A DNA stretch of 64,000 bases from Psychrobacter piscatorii (GTDB lineage Bacteria; Pseudomonadota; Gammaproteobacteria; Pseudomonadales; Moraxellaceae), in NCBI RefSeq assembly GCF_001444505.1, contig NZ_LNDJ01000085.1, positions 16,256-80,255 on the forward strand, in the 5' to 3' direction. Below are positions 34,560-42,642 of the stretch, in pieces. The first letter of the stretch is position 1. Each line of letters starts with the position of its first letter. Position numbers and translations under genes: made by a program. The notes under the pieces were generated by a model, which did no database searches, was not told the origin of the DNA, and worked only from the letters and a program-made list of their open reading frames with translations.

Positions 34560-35876
34560 CTACTTCTCATCATACAGCTCACGCACGACTTCACCAATCA
34601 CTTTGATTCCATCCGTCAGCGTCTGCTCATCGGCGGCGATACTCATACGAATACACTCGTGTGCATGTTGGTAATCGCTGACATCCACACCAGGGAAGAA
34701 GTACTCACTTGGCACAATCAACGTGCCTTTTTCTTTTAGGCGCTCGTATAGCTCAAGGGTCGTAATCGGCAAGTCTTTAAACCATAACCAAAAGAATATC
34801 GCGCCTTCAGGCTTATGAATCATAAGCGGATAATCGCCCAATGCTTCTTTCAATAGCGTCACCGCGAGTGTTGCCTGCTGTTGATAAAACGGCTTAATCT
34901 CATTATCCGATAACTGCTTGATACGGTCGTTTGCGACCAGTGGCGTGGCAATCGCTGCTCCAAAACGTGTCGGCGCTAGATTGACCACGGCATTCATCGC
35001 GCTGACCGCCTCAATCACTTTAGCATCAGCGACGATAATACCGGTACGCATACCGGGCAAGCCAATCTTCGACAGGCTAAAACACAGAATCGTATTGTTA
35101 TCCCAGTTCAAATTGACATCAGAGTAAATGATATTCGGGAAGGGCATACCGTAGGCGTTATCAATAATCAGCGGAATGTCATAACGCTTAGCAATCTCGG
35201 ACAAATGCGCCATTTCATCATCGGTCAGCACGTTGCCAGTCGGGTTGGTCGGGCGTGAGCAACAAATCGCGCCAATACGACCTTCCTTGAGCGCTGGCAG
35301 GTTTTCCAATGCCTCAAAATCCACGCTATATTTAAAGAAGCCTTCTTCGCCATCATGCGTCACTTCATCGATATGCGGTAATACGGCGGTAAAATGCTGA
35401 CCTTCCACATGCACATCACTATAACCAATATACTCAGGGGTCAATGGTAGTAGAATGGATTTGTCGACAGATTCACTATTCTCCTCAGTGAAAGCACCAC
35501 CAAATAGATTAAACAGATAGAAAAACGCATTCTGTGAGCCATTGGTCAGAGCGATGTTGTCCGCCGTGAGATTCCAATCATAATGACGGTTAAAGAAGCC
35601 AACCAAGGCGTCAATAAAGCCTGCATCCCCTTGCGGATTGGAGTAGTTCGCCATGCTAATAATCGCGCTACTATTGGGTACGCCTGCGTCGTTATCAACA
35701 CCCAGCGCCTTATACGTCTCCAAAAACAGCTCGTTGACGGCATCAATTTTGGCAGGGTTACCACCGCCCAGCATGTTGACTGGCTGATCGCTTTTTAGCG
35801 CATCGCCCAGATCATCCATCAACTGTGAGATGCCCGTAGGCTGGGTAAATTTTTGACCGAACTTTGAGAATTTCAT
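34560..35876 (-). CDS. avtA: Valine-pyruvate aminotransferase
   Basis: A class I PLP aminotransferase that interconverts valine/2-oxoisovalerate and alanine/pyruvate. From ATG 35876 the protein starts MKFSKFGQKFTQPTGISQLM and includes NMLGGGNPAKI, the AvtA signature. Others are LTNGSQNAFFYLFN, CSRPTNPTGNV, DNAYGMPFPNI, the PLP lysine in SLSKIGLPGMRTGI, and VPSEYFFPG near the end. 438 residues is close to the family length (~417). The frame stays open to 35957, but the added residues are hydrophobic and unlike AvtA. It faces away from the defence operon and is probably core genome. Confidence 0.92.
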   Translation of the reverse strand: MKFSKFGQKFTQPTGISQLMDDLGDALKSDQPVNMLGGGNPAKIDAVNELFLETYKALGVDNDAGVPNSSAIISMANYSNPQGDAGFIDALVGFFNRHYDWNLTADNIALTNGSQNAFFYLFNLFGGAFTEENSESVDKSILLPLTPEYIGYSDVHVEGQHFTAVLPHIDEVTHDGEEGFFKYSVDFEALENLPALKEGRIGAICCSRPTNPTGNVLTDDEMAHLSEIAKRYDIPLIIDNAYGMPFPNIIYSDVNLNWDNNTILCFSLSKIGLPGMRTGIIVADAKVIEAVSAMNAVVNLAPTRFGAAIATPLVANDRIKQLSDNEIKPFYQQQATLAVTLLKEALGDYPLMIHKPEGAIFFWLWFKDLPITTLELYERLKEKGTLIVPSEYFFPGVDVSDYQHAHECIRMSIAADEQTLTDGIKVIGEVVRELYDEK

Positions 35877-36004
35877 AAGGTTACCGTGAATGTTTAAAGG
35901 GTTATTTGATGAATAAAGTTGGGCTAGTATAGCAAATGAGAAGTATAAAATAAGCAAAGTGCGGGGCAGATATTAACTTATATGTCTATACAGGTTGTGA
36001 AGCA

Positions 36005-36036
36005 ACAACGCCCTCTATGTGAATAGAAGGCGTTGT
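36005..36036 (+). terminator. Hairpin with T-rich tail upstream of the defence operon
   Basis: ACAACGCC/GGCGTTGT outer stem plus TCTAT/ATAGA inner stem with a GTGA loop. A T-rich stretch (36037-36050) follows. No gene is immediately upstream on this strand, so it may insulate the operon from read-through or mark the edge of an inserted segment. Confidence 0.4.
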
Positions 36037-36139
36037 GGTTTGAGGTTTTTAGACAATCGTAATATTCGTTCATATGTTGAGCCTACTGGCTAAGCACAAG
36101 AGAGTCCTCAATTAAAAGTCGTATATAAAATTTTATTTC

Positions 36140-36168
36140 TTGACAATAGTTTTTTAAAGCAGTACATT
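36140..36168 (+). promoter_or_regulatory. Strong sigma-70 promoter of the Thoeris-like operon
   Basis: Consensus -35 TTGACA (36140-36145), a 17-bp spacer and -10 TACATT (36163-36168). The -10 lies inside the left arm of the palindromic operator, so a bound repressor would occlude it. Confidence 0.7.
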
Positions 36169-36218
36169 TTACTAACTAAGTTAGTAAATCTATTACTAAC
36201 TTAGTTAGTAAAATGTAC
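36162..36218. promoter_or_regulatory. 57-bp perfect inverted repeat, double operator
   Basis: Arms of 26 bp (36162-36187 and 36193-36218) are perfect complements around a 5-bp spacer. Each arm itself contains a 19-bp palindrome, TTACTAACTAAGTTAGTAA (36169-36187) and TTACTAACTTAGTTAGTAA (36193-36211), with centres 24 bp apart. Such paired palindromes over a -10 box and start site are typical of TetR-type repressor sites. No regulator gene lies nearby. Confidence 0.72.
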
Positions 36219-36255
36219 TAACATAAACTTCAACATACTATACTAAGGTCTAAAT

Positions 36256-36672
36256 ATGGATATACCTACTCATCTAAATCACAAACCGATCGTAAAGCTG
36301 GAAAACTATTCAAAAATTGATGGCGCATATAGAAATGATACAGATGTCCAAGGTTTATCGCTTGGAGTATCGCAGTGGAGTGATGAAGATTTATCAGTTA
36401 AAGTTTGGCGTCATTCGGGCAAAAAGTGGTCTCGAATGTCTGAAGAATTACCACTACATCGAGTTTTAGATTTGGCTAGTTTAGTTTGCTCAGCTTTATC
36501 CTATGCGCAAAGCGATATACTACTAAGTGATGATAAGTTTAGTATTACGACAAGTAATGATGCAGATTTGCTAAATAATTTAAAACAAAAGCTGCATCCT
36601 GAATATGTAAAAAATAACTTAAATGAGCCTCTGACACGCTTATCACGTTTGTTAAAAAACCTAGGTTATTAG
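36256..36672 (+). CDS. DUF6530-like protein, first gene of the Thoeris-like operon
   Basis: A soluble 138-residue protein with no membrane segment or helix-turn-helix that I can see. Landmarks: MDIPTHLNHKPIVKLENYSK, GLSLGVSQWSDEDLSVKVWR, KKWSRMSEELPLHRVLDLA and a C-terminal helix ending LSRLLKNLGY. From memory this matches DUF6530, a family of unknown function. The ATG follows TAAGGTCTAAAT. It is first behind the operator-controlled promoter and 51 bp before the macro-domain gene, so it is probably made together with the two Thoeris proteins. It may be an accessory, a regulator of signalling, or a separate defence protein. Confidence 0.7.
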   Translation: MDIPTHLNHKPIVKLENYSKIDGAYRNDTDVQGLSLGVSQWSDEDLSVKVWRHSGKKWSRMSEELPLHRVLDLASLVCSALSYAQSDILLSDDKFSITTSNDADLLNNLKQKLHPEYVKNNLNEPLTRLSRLLKNLGY

Positions 36673-36723
36673 TCAATTTATAGAAGCTGCGGGTTTAATT
36701 AGAAATTAAGGTAAACGGATAAT

Positions 36724-37566
36724 ATGAAAGTACATTTTTATGATAGAAGTTTATGGAATGATTTTTACAAATACCTGTCAGCTATAGGACTAGTAACGAG
36801 TACTACCTTCTTGTTCATCACTACTTCTGATAATTTCAAGATTATTACAGGAGGAGTCTTATCTATAGCAATATTCACAGTGTTTCTAGCTTTATGGTTT
36901 AGAGCCAATAGTTTGAAATACGTAAAAGTAAAAATTGATTCAACAAGTGTAGAAATTAAAGAAGGTGATTTATTTGAACAAGAAGGTTTGATTGCTATAG
37001 GTTTTAATGAATATTTTGATACAGTTGTAGACGACAAAATAATATCTAAAAAATCTTTGAATGGAATTTTCATTGACACATATCTAATTCATACTGGTAA
37101 AGAAGTTGACGAACTTGATGTACTCATTGAGAACGGCGTAGAGAACGAACACAAAGCTAAAGGGAAAAAGCGTAAAGCAGAAGGGAAGTTACAACGATAT
37201 AAGCTAGGAGCAATTTATCTACTTGACGATAGATATATTTTAACTGCATTTACAAAATTTAATGATAGAAACGAAGCTAGGCTTACTATGTCAGAGTACT
37301 TAGAGTTTTTAGTCAATTTCTGGGATAACGTTAATTCTATATACGCTCAAAGGTCAGTAAGTGTTCCTATATTTGGTGGTGGTATTACTAGGTTTAAAGA
37401 GCATAAAACTATTTCAGATGAAGAGCTACTTAAAATCATGCTTTGGACTTTTAAAATTAGTGAAATGCGGTTTAAACATCCTGCTAGGCTTACGATAATA
37501 ATTCATCCTGAGAAAATAAAAGCAATTAATTTAAATGACATTAAAGGACTAGGCAATGGCTTATAG
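36724..37566 (+). CDS. Two-TM macro-domain effector, type II Thoeris ThsA-like
   Basis: A 280-residue membrane protein with two N-terminal helices (about residues 17-34 and 38-58) and a cytosolic macro-like domain (about 66-280, DUF6430-type by memory). Macro-type signatures are AIGFNEYFDTVVDD (91-104) followed by KSLNGIFID, and VPIFGGGITRF (214-224), where macro domains hold ADP-ribose-like ligands. In type II Thoeris the TIR protein makes an ADP-ribose-derived signal (reported as a histidine conjugate) that the macro domain binds, and the effector then damages the membrane. A Lys-rich loop (147-155) is likely surface exposed. Its stop overlaps the next start by 11 nt. AT-rich with unusual codon use compared with neighbours. 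Confidence 0.82.
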   Translation: MKVHFYDRSLWNDFYKYLSAIGLVTSTTFLFITTSDNFKIITGGVLSIAIFTVFLALWFRANSLKYVKVKIDSTSVEIKEGDLFEQEGLIAIGFNEYFDTVVDDKIISKKSLNGIFIDTYLIHTGKEVDELDVLIENGVENEHKAKGKKRKAEGKLQRYKLGAIYLLDDRYILTAFTKFNDRNEARLTMSEYLEFLVNFWDNVNSIYAQRSVSVPIFGGGITRFKEHKTISDEELLKIMLWTFKISEMRFKHPARLTIIIHPEKIKAINLNDIKGLGNGL

Positions 37567-38122
37567 AAATGGGACTTATGTAGCGTTTGATGGTTTAGAT
37601 ACTACAAACCCTACAATTGGAGATATAAAGTACTTCAATATGCTCAAGATGTGGAAAAATATAAGTAGCAAATCATTAATTGATTTCAAATTTAGTGACA
37701 GCCATCAAAAAACATCTCAAGTTAGGGACACCAGTAGTAGGAATACGCTAGAGAGAGTGCTCTTAGAGCGTCTGAAAAACTCTAAAAATATGGTTTTAAT
37801 TTTAACTGAAAAAACTAGACATGACAGAGAAATGTTGAACTACGAAATAGAAAAAGCTATAAAGATGGATTTACCAATTATTGTATGCTATCCAAAAGTA
37901 CGACAACCTATATTTAATCCAAAATATTACTCAGATTATTGGCCTCTAGCTCTAGCCGAAGGTATTAGAAAAGAAGAAGTTCAGTGTATTCATATACCTT
38001 TTAAAAAGAAACCAGTTTTAGATGCTATTCCAAGATTTCATATCCATAGCAATGAGAAGTTAGAATCTTTAGGTTTTTATAATAGAGATGCATATGATTT
38101 TTTTAATATTACATGGGAATAG
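37556..38122 (+). CDS. TIR-like signal-generating protein, Thoeris ThsB-like
   Basis: A 188-residue soluble protein of the TIR-like/DUF1863 type. It starts MAYRNGTYVAFDG; IDFKFSDSHQKTSQVRDTSS and LERVLLERLKNSKNMVLILT build the first alpha/beta half. NYEIEKAIKMDLPIIVCYP holds the candidate catalytic glutamate (Glu97 or Glu99) expected of NAD-cleaving TIR enzymes. Its ATG lies within the end of the macro gene (ATGGCTTATAG), so the two are translationally coupled. On phage infection such proteins make a nucleotide-derived signal for the ThsA effector. Function in this strain is inferred from family and gene pairing. Confidence 0.82.
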   Translation: MAYRNGTYVAFDGLDTTNPTIGDIKYFNMLKMWKNISSKSLIDFKFSDSHQKTSQVRDTSSRNTLERVLLERLKNSKNMVLILTEKTRHDREMLNYEIEKAIKMDLPIIVCYPKVRQPIFNPKYYSDYWPLALAEGIRKEEVQCIHIPFKKKPVLDAIPRFHIHSNEKLESLGFYNRDAYDFFNITWE

Positions 38123-38204
38123 TATATGTTAAGAATATATCGTTTTAAGACAATATTAAGGTAGCAGGAAACACTCAAATGACAATACCCACTTCGCCTA
38201 GACT

Positions 38205-38245
38205 GGTTAGTTATAGTGGATAGAAATTTTCCGCTATAACTAACC
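38205..38245. terminator. 16-bp hairpin between ThsB-like gene and ybbP
   Basis: GGTTAGTTATAGTGGA pairs with TCCGCTATAACTAACC (one G-T pair) around a 9-nt loop. It can fold on either strand in a convergent gap, so it may end both transcripts, though no clean T-run follows. The half-site TTATAGTGGAT is also the terminal motif of the 107-bp repeat. Confidence 0.5.
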
Positions 38246-38263
38246 CTTGTTAAACTTTTAACC

Positions 38264-40891
38264 CTAAATCATCGCCCTGACCCGTGCCATAATCCCGCGC
38301 CCAATCACCAATCTCACATAAATAATGGCAATGGCAAACAGCAAGACGACTAACGCCGCACCGCCAATAGCCAAGCTCATCCACGGCACACTAAACTGTA
38401 GATTAAACCACTGCGTGATGGCTGCCCATGCGCCAACGCTGGCGATAACAACGGCAAAGGTCGCAGCACTAATACCAAGCACTCCCAATTCTAAAATATT
38501 GAGCATATACAGGTCACGCTTTTGCATACCGAGCAGTCTAAATGACGCGCTGTCCTTCATACGATCTTGCGAGGTAGACAGCAGCGAGCTGATCAGCACC
38601 ATGACCCCAGTGAGCAGGGCAAGCAAGGTAAACACATAGACCAAGCGGCTCATTTGTACCACCAGCTCTTGAATTTGCTTGGCAATAGCCGTGCCATCGA
38701 TGGTCGTGACTGCAGGGAACTGGCGTACCAGTTTGCCTTGTAGCTCTGGAATGGTATCTTCTGATACATGCGCGGTGGCAAACTGAATCTGCGGGGCAGC
38801 GGACAGCACCGACGGCTCAAACAGGAAGTAAAAATACGGGCTTGGGCCACGCTCATAGCGCGTGCGAATACTGGTGATCTGCCCGACGATTTCGATACCC
38901 TGAATATTAAAGCGCACCTGATCGCCCATGCCGACATTGAGCATACTGGCGGCAGTGTCCAAGATAGACAAGGGTTTGATTTGTTCATTTGTCGCATCGA
39001 TAGGCGTATATAGCGCATCGTCTGTGAGCGATTCAGTGATGTACTCAGTATCCATGACCGTATCGGCGTAGCTTAAGTTAAACACCCGCGTAGGGTCATC
39101 AAACCCATCTTCAGGCTCGATATCTTTTGCCGGTACATCGTTCGCCGTCTCTACACGGGCGCGAATGACGGGGTAATAGGTGACAGGCGCCTCAATGATT
39201 GCATCAATATTGTCATGTTGATCGCTTTGCACATCCAGCAAAAACAGATTGGGCGCGTCTTCAGGATAGGCATTGATAAACTGCGCATTGATACTGTGAT
39301 TGAGTGTGGTGATGAGCGTCAGCACCGCGACCGATAGCGATAAAGTGACAAAGAATAATGCGGATTGATTGCCTTTGCGCGCCAGATTATGAATGGCGAT
39401 ACGCTGCATCCAGCTGACTTTGGTATTGCTCGCTAACTTATTAAGCAGCCATAGCCACCCACGCGCCAATAACCAAAATATCGCCACAAAGCCAATCAAG
39501 CCGCCCAGTAACTGCGCGCCTAATGACAATGAGCCAACTTCATAAGCAAAGAAGGCATACAGCCCTGTCATCACCAAGCCATACCACAGTAATGGCACGC
39601 GTCGATACCACGGCAGGTTTTGCGACTGCGTGCTTGCCCCTTGATTGAGTAGGGTCGCGGGTTTGGTGGTGTTAAGCGCGCTTAAACCACGCTGCGCAAT
39701 CAGCAACGTGAGGGCTAAGGCAATCACAATGGTCTTAATCGCGCTAATTGGATTGATAGATAGACCCACGTCAGCAGGTAAGATAGCCGCGAGATACGGC
39801 TGACCAATTTTAATCAAGCCCAGACTAAGGACAATCGCGGCGATACAAGCAATGACAGTTGTGACGATAAGCAATTGATAATAGCTACGTTTGAGTGAAC
39901 CAAGCGGCTCGCCTAACGCCAAACGAATGGCATTATTGGACTGCTGCTTGCTGACGAACGCACTAATGACACCGTACATGGCGACTGCAGAGAGTAGCAG
40001 TACGGCAATGACCAGTAGCTTTAAAAACATCAATACATTATCAGAGATACGTGAGACCGAAGTATCTGCTGACTCGGCATCAGAGAGCTCGATATCAGGA
40101 TAACTGGTCAGTATACCAGTGAGCTTTTTACGCTGCGTCGTTATCAGCTCAGGGTCACCTGCCATCTCGATACGATAGTTTATGCGGCTGCGCTGACCAA
40201 GTAGATTGGTCGCCTCTAACGCATCTTGTTTCATTAAGACCCGCCCACCAAAACCAAAGGCGGTTAAAGGTCTGTCAGGTTCTTTGGTCAGCACATCACT
40301 GATCGTAAACTGTGCATCGCCAATGTCGATACGGTCGCCGACACTAGCATTTAGGCTACTGAGCACTTCTGGGGCGACGACGATAGTGTCAGCGGTTAGT
40401 TGCTCCCACAGCGGCTTTCCTGAGGCAAGCTCAGCGGTACCGTATAAAGGGTAAGAGGGCGACACCGCTTTAACGCTGGCAAGCAAGGTTTGCTCATCGG
40501 TGACGAGCATGGCGCTAAACTGATAGTCATATACGGTCTGCGTATCGGGGATGGTTTCTACTTGCGCCAATACCTCGCTTGGCCAGTCTTGCTTACTGTT
40601 TAAAATCAAATCGCCACCAACGAGTGCGCGCTGATTGTCATTGATATAACGATCGACAGACTGCTGCACAGAGTCGAGGGTCAGGTAGGTTGCAAGTGAC
40701 AAGGTCAATGTGAGTAGAAACAACACTGGATACACCCAGCGCTGCCACCAACTACGGCTGAGTGCTTGCGAGCCTAGTGTTTTGGTGAAAAGTTGATTGA
40801 GGATACCGCTAGAATAACTGGTCTCTTGACGCATACTGGTATCAGTCTTTTTTATATCAGTTGATGTGTTGTCTGTCAGCTTTTCATTCAT
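38264..40891 (-). CDS. ybbP: ABC transporter permease, YbbP/FtsX-like
   Basis: An 875-residue inner-membrane permease with two FtsX-like domains. It has about ten helices: one near residue 55, then clusters at about 285-410, 430-475, 510-530 and 760-865, separated by large periplasmic domains (about 80-275 and 540-740). It partners with the ATPase encoded just upstream, overlapping by ATGA. The set matches the YbbAP-TesA arrangement of E. coli, a MacB-like system thought to remove lipophilic molecules from the membrane. Transport substrate unknown. Confidence 0.87.
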   Translation of the reverse strand: MNEKLTDNTSTDIKKTDTSMRQETSYSSGILNQLFTKTLGSQALSRSWWQRWVYPVLFLLTLTLSLATYLTLDSVQQSVDRYINDNQRALVGGDLILNSKQDWPSEVLAQVETIPDTQTVYDYQFSAMLVTDEQTLLASVKAVSPSYPLYGTAELASGKPLWEQLTADTIVVAPEVLSSLNASVGDRIDIGDAQFTISDVLTKEPDRPLTAFGFGGRVLMKQDALEATNLLGQRSRINYRIEMAGDPELITTQRKKLTGILTSYPDIELSDAESADTSVSRISDNVLMFLKLLVIAVLLLSAVAMYGVISAFVSKQQSNNAIRLALGEPLGSLKRSYYQLLIVTTVIACIAAIVLSLGLIKIGQPYLAAILPADVGLSINPISAIKTIVIALALTLLIAQRGLSALNTTKPATLLNQGASTQSQNLPWYRRVPLLWYGLVMTGLYAFFAYEVGSLSLGAQLLGGLIGFVAIFWLLARGWLWLLNKLASNTKVSWMQRIAIHNLARKGNQSALFFVTLSLSVAVLTLITTLNHSINAQFINAYPEDAPNLFLLDVQSDQHDNIDAIIEAPVTYYPVIRARVETANDVPAKDIEPEDGFDDPTRVFNLSYADTVMDTEYITESLTDDALYTPIDATNEQIKPLSILDTAASMLNVGMGDQVRFNIQGIEIVGQITSIRTRYERGPSPYFYFLFEPSVLSAAPQIQFATAHVSEDTIPELQGKLVRQFPAVTTIDGTAIAKQIQELVVQMSRLVYVFTLLALLTGVMVLISSLLSTSQDRMKDSASFRLLGMQKRDLYMLNILELGVLGISAATFAVVIASVGAWAAITQWFNLQFSVPWMSLAIGGAALVVLLFAIAIIYVRLVIGRGIMARVRAMI

Positions 40892-41604
40892 GTCGGTACA
40901 ATCCGGCCGTCATGCATGGTAATGACGCGATCTGCCATCTCGGCAAGCGCAGGATCGTGAGTCACGACCACTAGTGCAGAGCCAACTTGCTGGCGTAAGT
41001 CTAATAATAATTGCATGACTTGATCGGCATTTTGCTCATCGAGGTTCCCTGTTGGCTCATCGGCAAAGACAATCTTTGGATGCGATACTAGCGCTCGTGC
41101 CACCGCTGTACGCTGCTGCTCACCACCTGATAGCTGATTGGGTAAGCTATGACGGCGATGACCCAAATCAACCGCATCAATCAGCTCGTTGACTCGTGCT
41201 GGGTTTGGACGTCTGGCAATATCAAGAGGAAAGGCGATGTTTTCGGCGACTGTCAGTGTTGGCAGTAGATGAAATGACTGAAAGACAAAACCCATGTCCT
41301 GTTGACGAATGACCGCAAGTGAGTCTTCATCCAAGCTGCTGAGCGTTTGATCTGCCAGCGACACCGTACCACTATCGGGATAGTCTAATGCTGCGAGCAA
41401 TCCTAGTAAGGTCGATTTACCCGAGCCTGATTTGCCCATGATGACCACAAACTCGCCAGCATTGACGTATATATCGACGTCCTTGATGATAGACAATTTT
41501 TGCTCACCGACTTGCACAGTTTTGTTTAACTGAGAGGCGGTGAGCAGGGCAGATTTTTCAGTATCTACTGGCGGTATTGATGTGGCAGTCGAAGGTGATG
41601 TCAT
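40888..41604 (-). CDS. ybbA: ABC transporter ATP-binding protein, YbbA-like
   Basis: A LolD/MacB-type ATPase of 238 residues. Walker A is GKSGSGKSTLL, the Q-loop is FVFQSFHLLPTLTV, the signature is LSGGEQQRTAVARAL, Walker B is IVFADEPTGNLD and the switch His lies in VVTHDPALA. The last four bases overlap the start of the permease gene (ATGA coupling). It starts 12 bp after the tesA stop, so tesA-ybbA-ybbP is one transcript. Confidence 0.92.
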   Translation of the reverse strand: MTSPSTATSIPPVDTEKSALLTASQLNKTVQVGEQKLSIIKDVDIYVNAGEFVVIMGKSGSGKSTLLGLLAALDYPDSGTVSLADQTLSSLDEDSLAVIRQQDMGFVFQSFHLLPTLTVAENIAFPLDIARRPNPARVNELIDAVDLGHRRHSLPNQLSGGEQQRTAVARALVSHPKIVFADEPTGNLDEQNADQVMQLLLDLRQQVGSALVVVTHDPALAEMADRVITMHDGRIVPT

Positions 41605-41616
41605 TACAGTGTCTCG

Positions 41617-42453
41617 TTAAGTGGACTCATTTGTCGTATTTTTGGTTGTGTCGGCCTGAGAGGTTTCGGCTGCTGTGACTTCTTGTAGCGTGGGCTCTAA
41701 GATAGGCAAGATATTGTCATTGACGATGATGGTGTAGCCTTCTTTGGTTGGGTGAATGGCGTCTGCTTGGTTGAGCTCAGCGTCACCGCCGACACCCTCT
41801 AAGAAGAACGGAATAAGCGTTACGTTCATGTCTTTAGCGACGCGAGGATAGATATCTGAGAACGCGGCAACGTAGTCATCGCCCAAGTTATCATAGATCG
41901 ACATCCCGCCCAAGATGACGACACTACCATTGTCTTGCAAACGTTTAACAGCTGTCCGAATATTGGCTTCAATCGTCGCCACATCGATACCGCGTATGGC
42001 GTCGTTAGCCCCAATGGTCAAAATCGTCACATCAGGTTTGGTTTGTAATACCCAATCTAAGCGATTGACCAGACCCGTGCTGGTTTCACCGCTCAGCCCT
42101 GAGTTGATCACTTCGGTATTCTTATAACCCATTGCTTGCAGACGATCTTCTAACTGCGCAGGGTAGTTATCATTTTTATCCACCCCAAGACCTTCCGTCA
42201 ATGAATCACCTAGGGCCAAAATAGTGATTGGGGCGTCGTTGACTTGCATATCGGTGGGTGCATCAGCATTGGCGTCTACGGACGTTGTATTGGCTTGGTT
42301 GGCTGTCGTTTCAGTATCTGAGCGTTGGGTGTCAGTCGGTTGATTCGGTGTGGTCGGCTCAGTCTCTTTTTGACAACCACTGATCGCCATGACAGCAGCG
42401 AGCATGGCAATAGCAGGCAGGCGCTGAGCGAGCCGAGAAGGGGTATTTAGCAT
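41617..42453 (-). CDS. tesA: SGNH-family arylesterase/thioesterase TesA, predicted lipoprotein
   Basis: A GDSL hydrolase acting on acyl-thioesters and esters, probably in the periplasm. All four SGNH blocks are present: ALGDSLTEGLGV (Ser), INSGLSGETSTG (Gly), ILTIGANDAIRGI (Asn) and DAIHPTKEGY (Asp, His). The N-terminus is a signal peptide ending in the lipobox ISGC with Cys27, unlike the soluble periplasmic E. coli TesA. A Thr/Asp-rich linker of ~50 residues separates it from the catalytic domain. It is first gene of the tesA-ybbA-ybbP unit. Confidence 0.9.
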   Translation of the reverse strand: MLNTPSRLAQRLPAIAMLAAVMAISGCQKETEPTTPNQPTDTQRSDTETTANQANTTSVDANADAPTDMQVNDAPITILALGDSLTEGLGVDKNDNYPAQLEDRLQAMGYKNTEVINSGLSGETSTGLVNRLDWVLQTKPDVTILTIGANDAIRGIDVATIEANIRTAVKRLQDNGSVVILGGMSIYDNLGDDYVAAFSDIYPRVAKDMNVTLIPFFLEGVGGDAELNQADAIHPTKEGYTIIVNDNILPILEPTLQEVTAAETSQADTTKNTTNEST

Positions 42454-42642
42454 GGGTGTTATGTCCTATAAGCAATCAAGCTGATGTAGAGTCAGCTCAA
42501 GATTTAAATCATCTTGCACTGACTATAGCAAAATAAGACAGCCACCAATATTGCCCTAAGGTTAATTTCAAGACAGCTTTATTGCGCGTTAGAAATCAAG
42601 GACTTATAGAAAGCAGTATGTAGAGATTTTGATAAGCTAATA

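Noticed and set aside
36162..36218. Inverted repeat considered as a terminator or transposon end
   Set aside because: No T-run follows, no target duplication is visible, and overlap with a near-consensus promoter fits an operator better.
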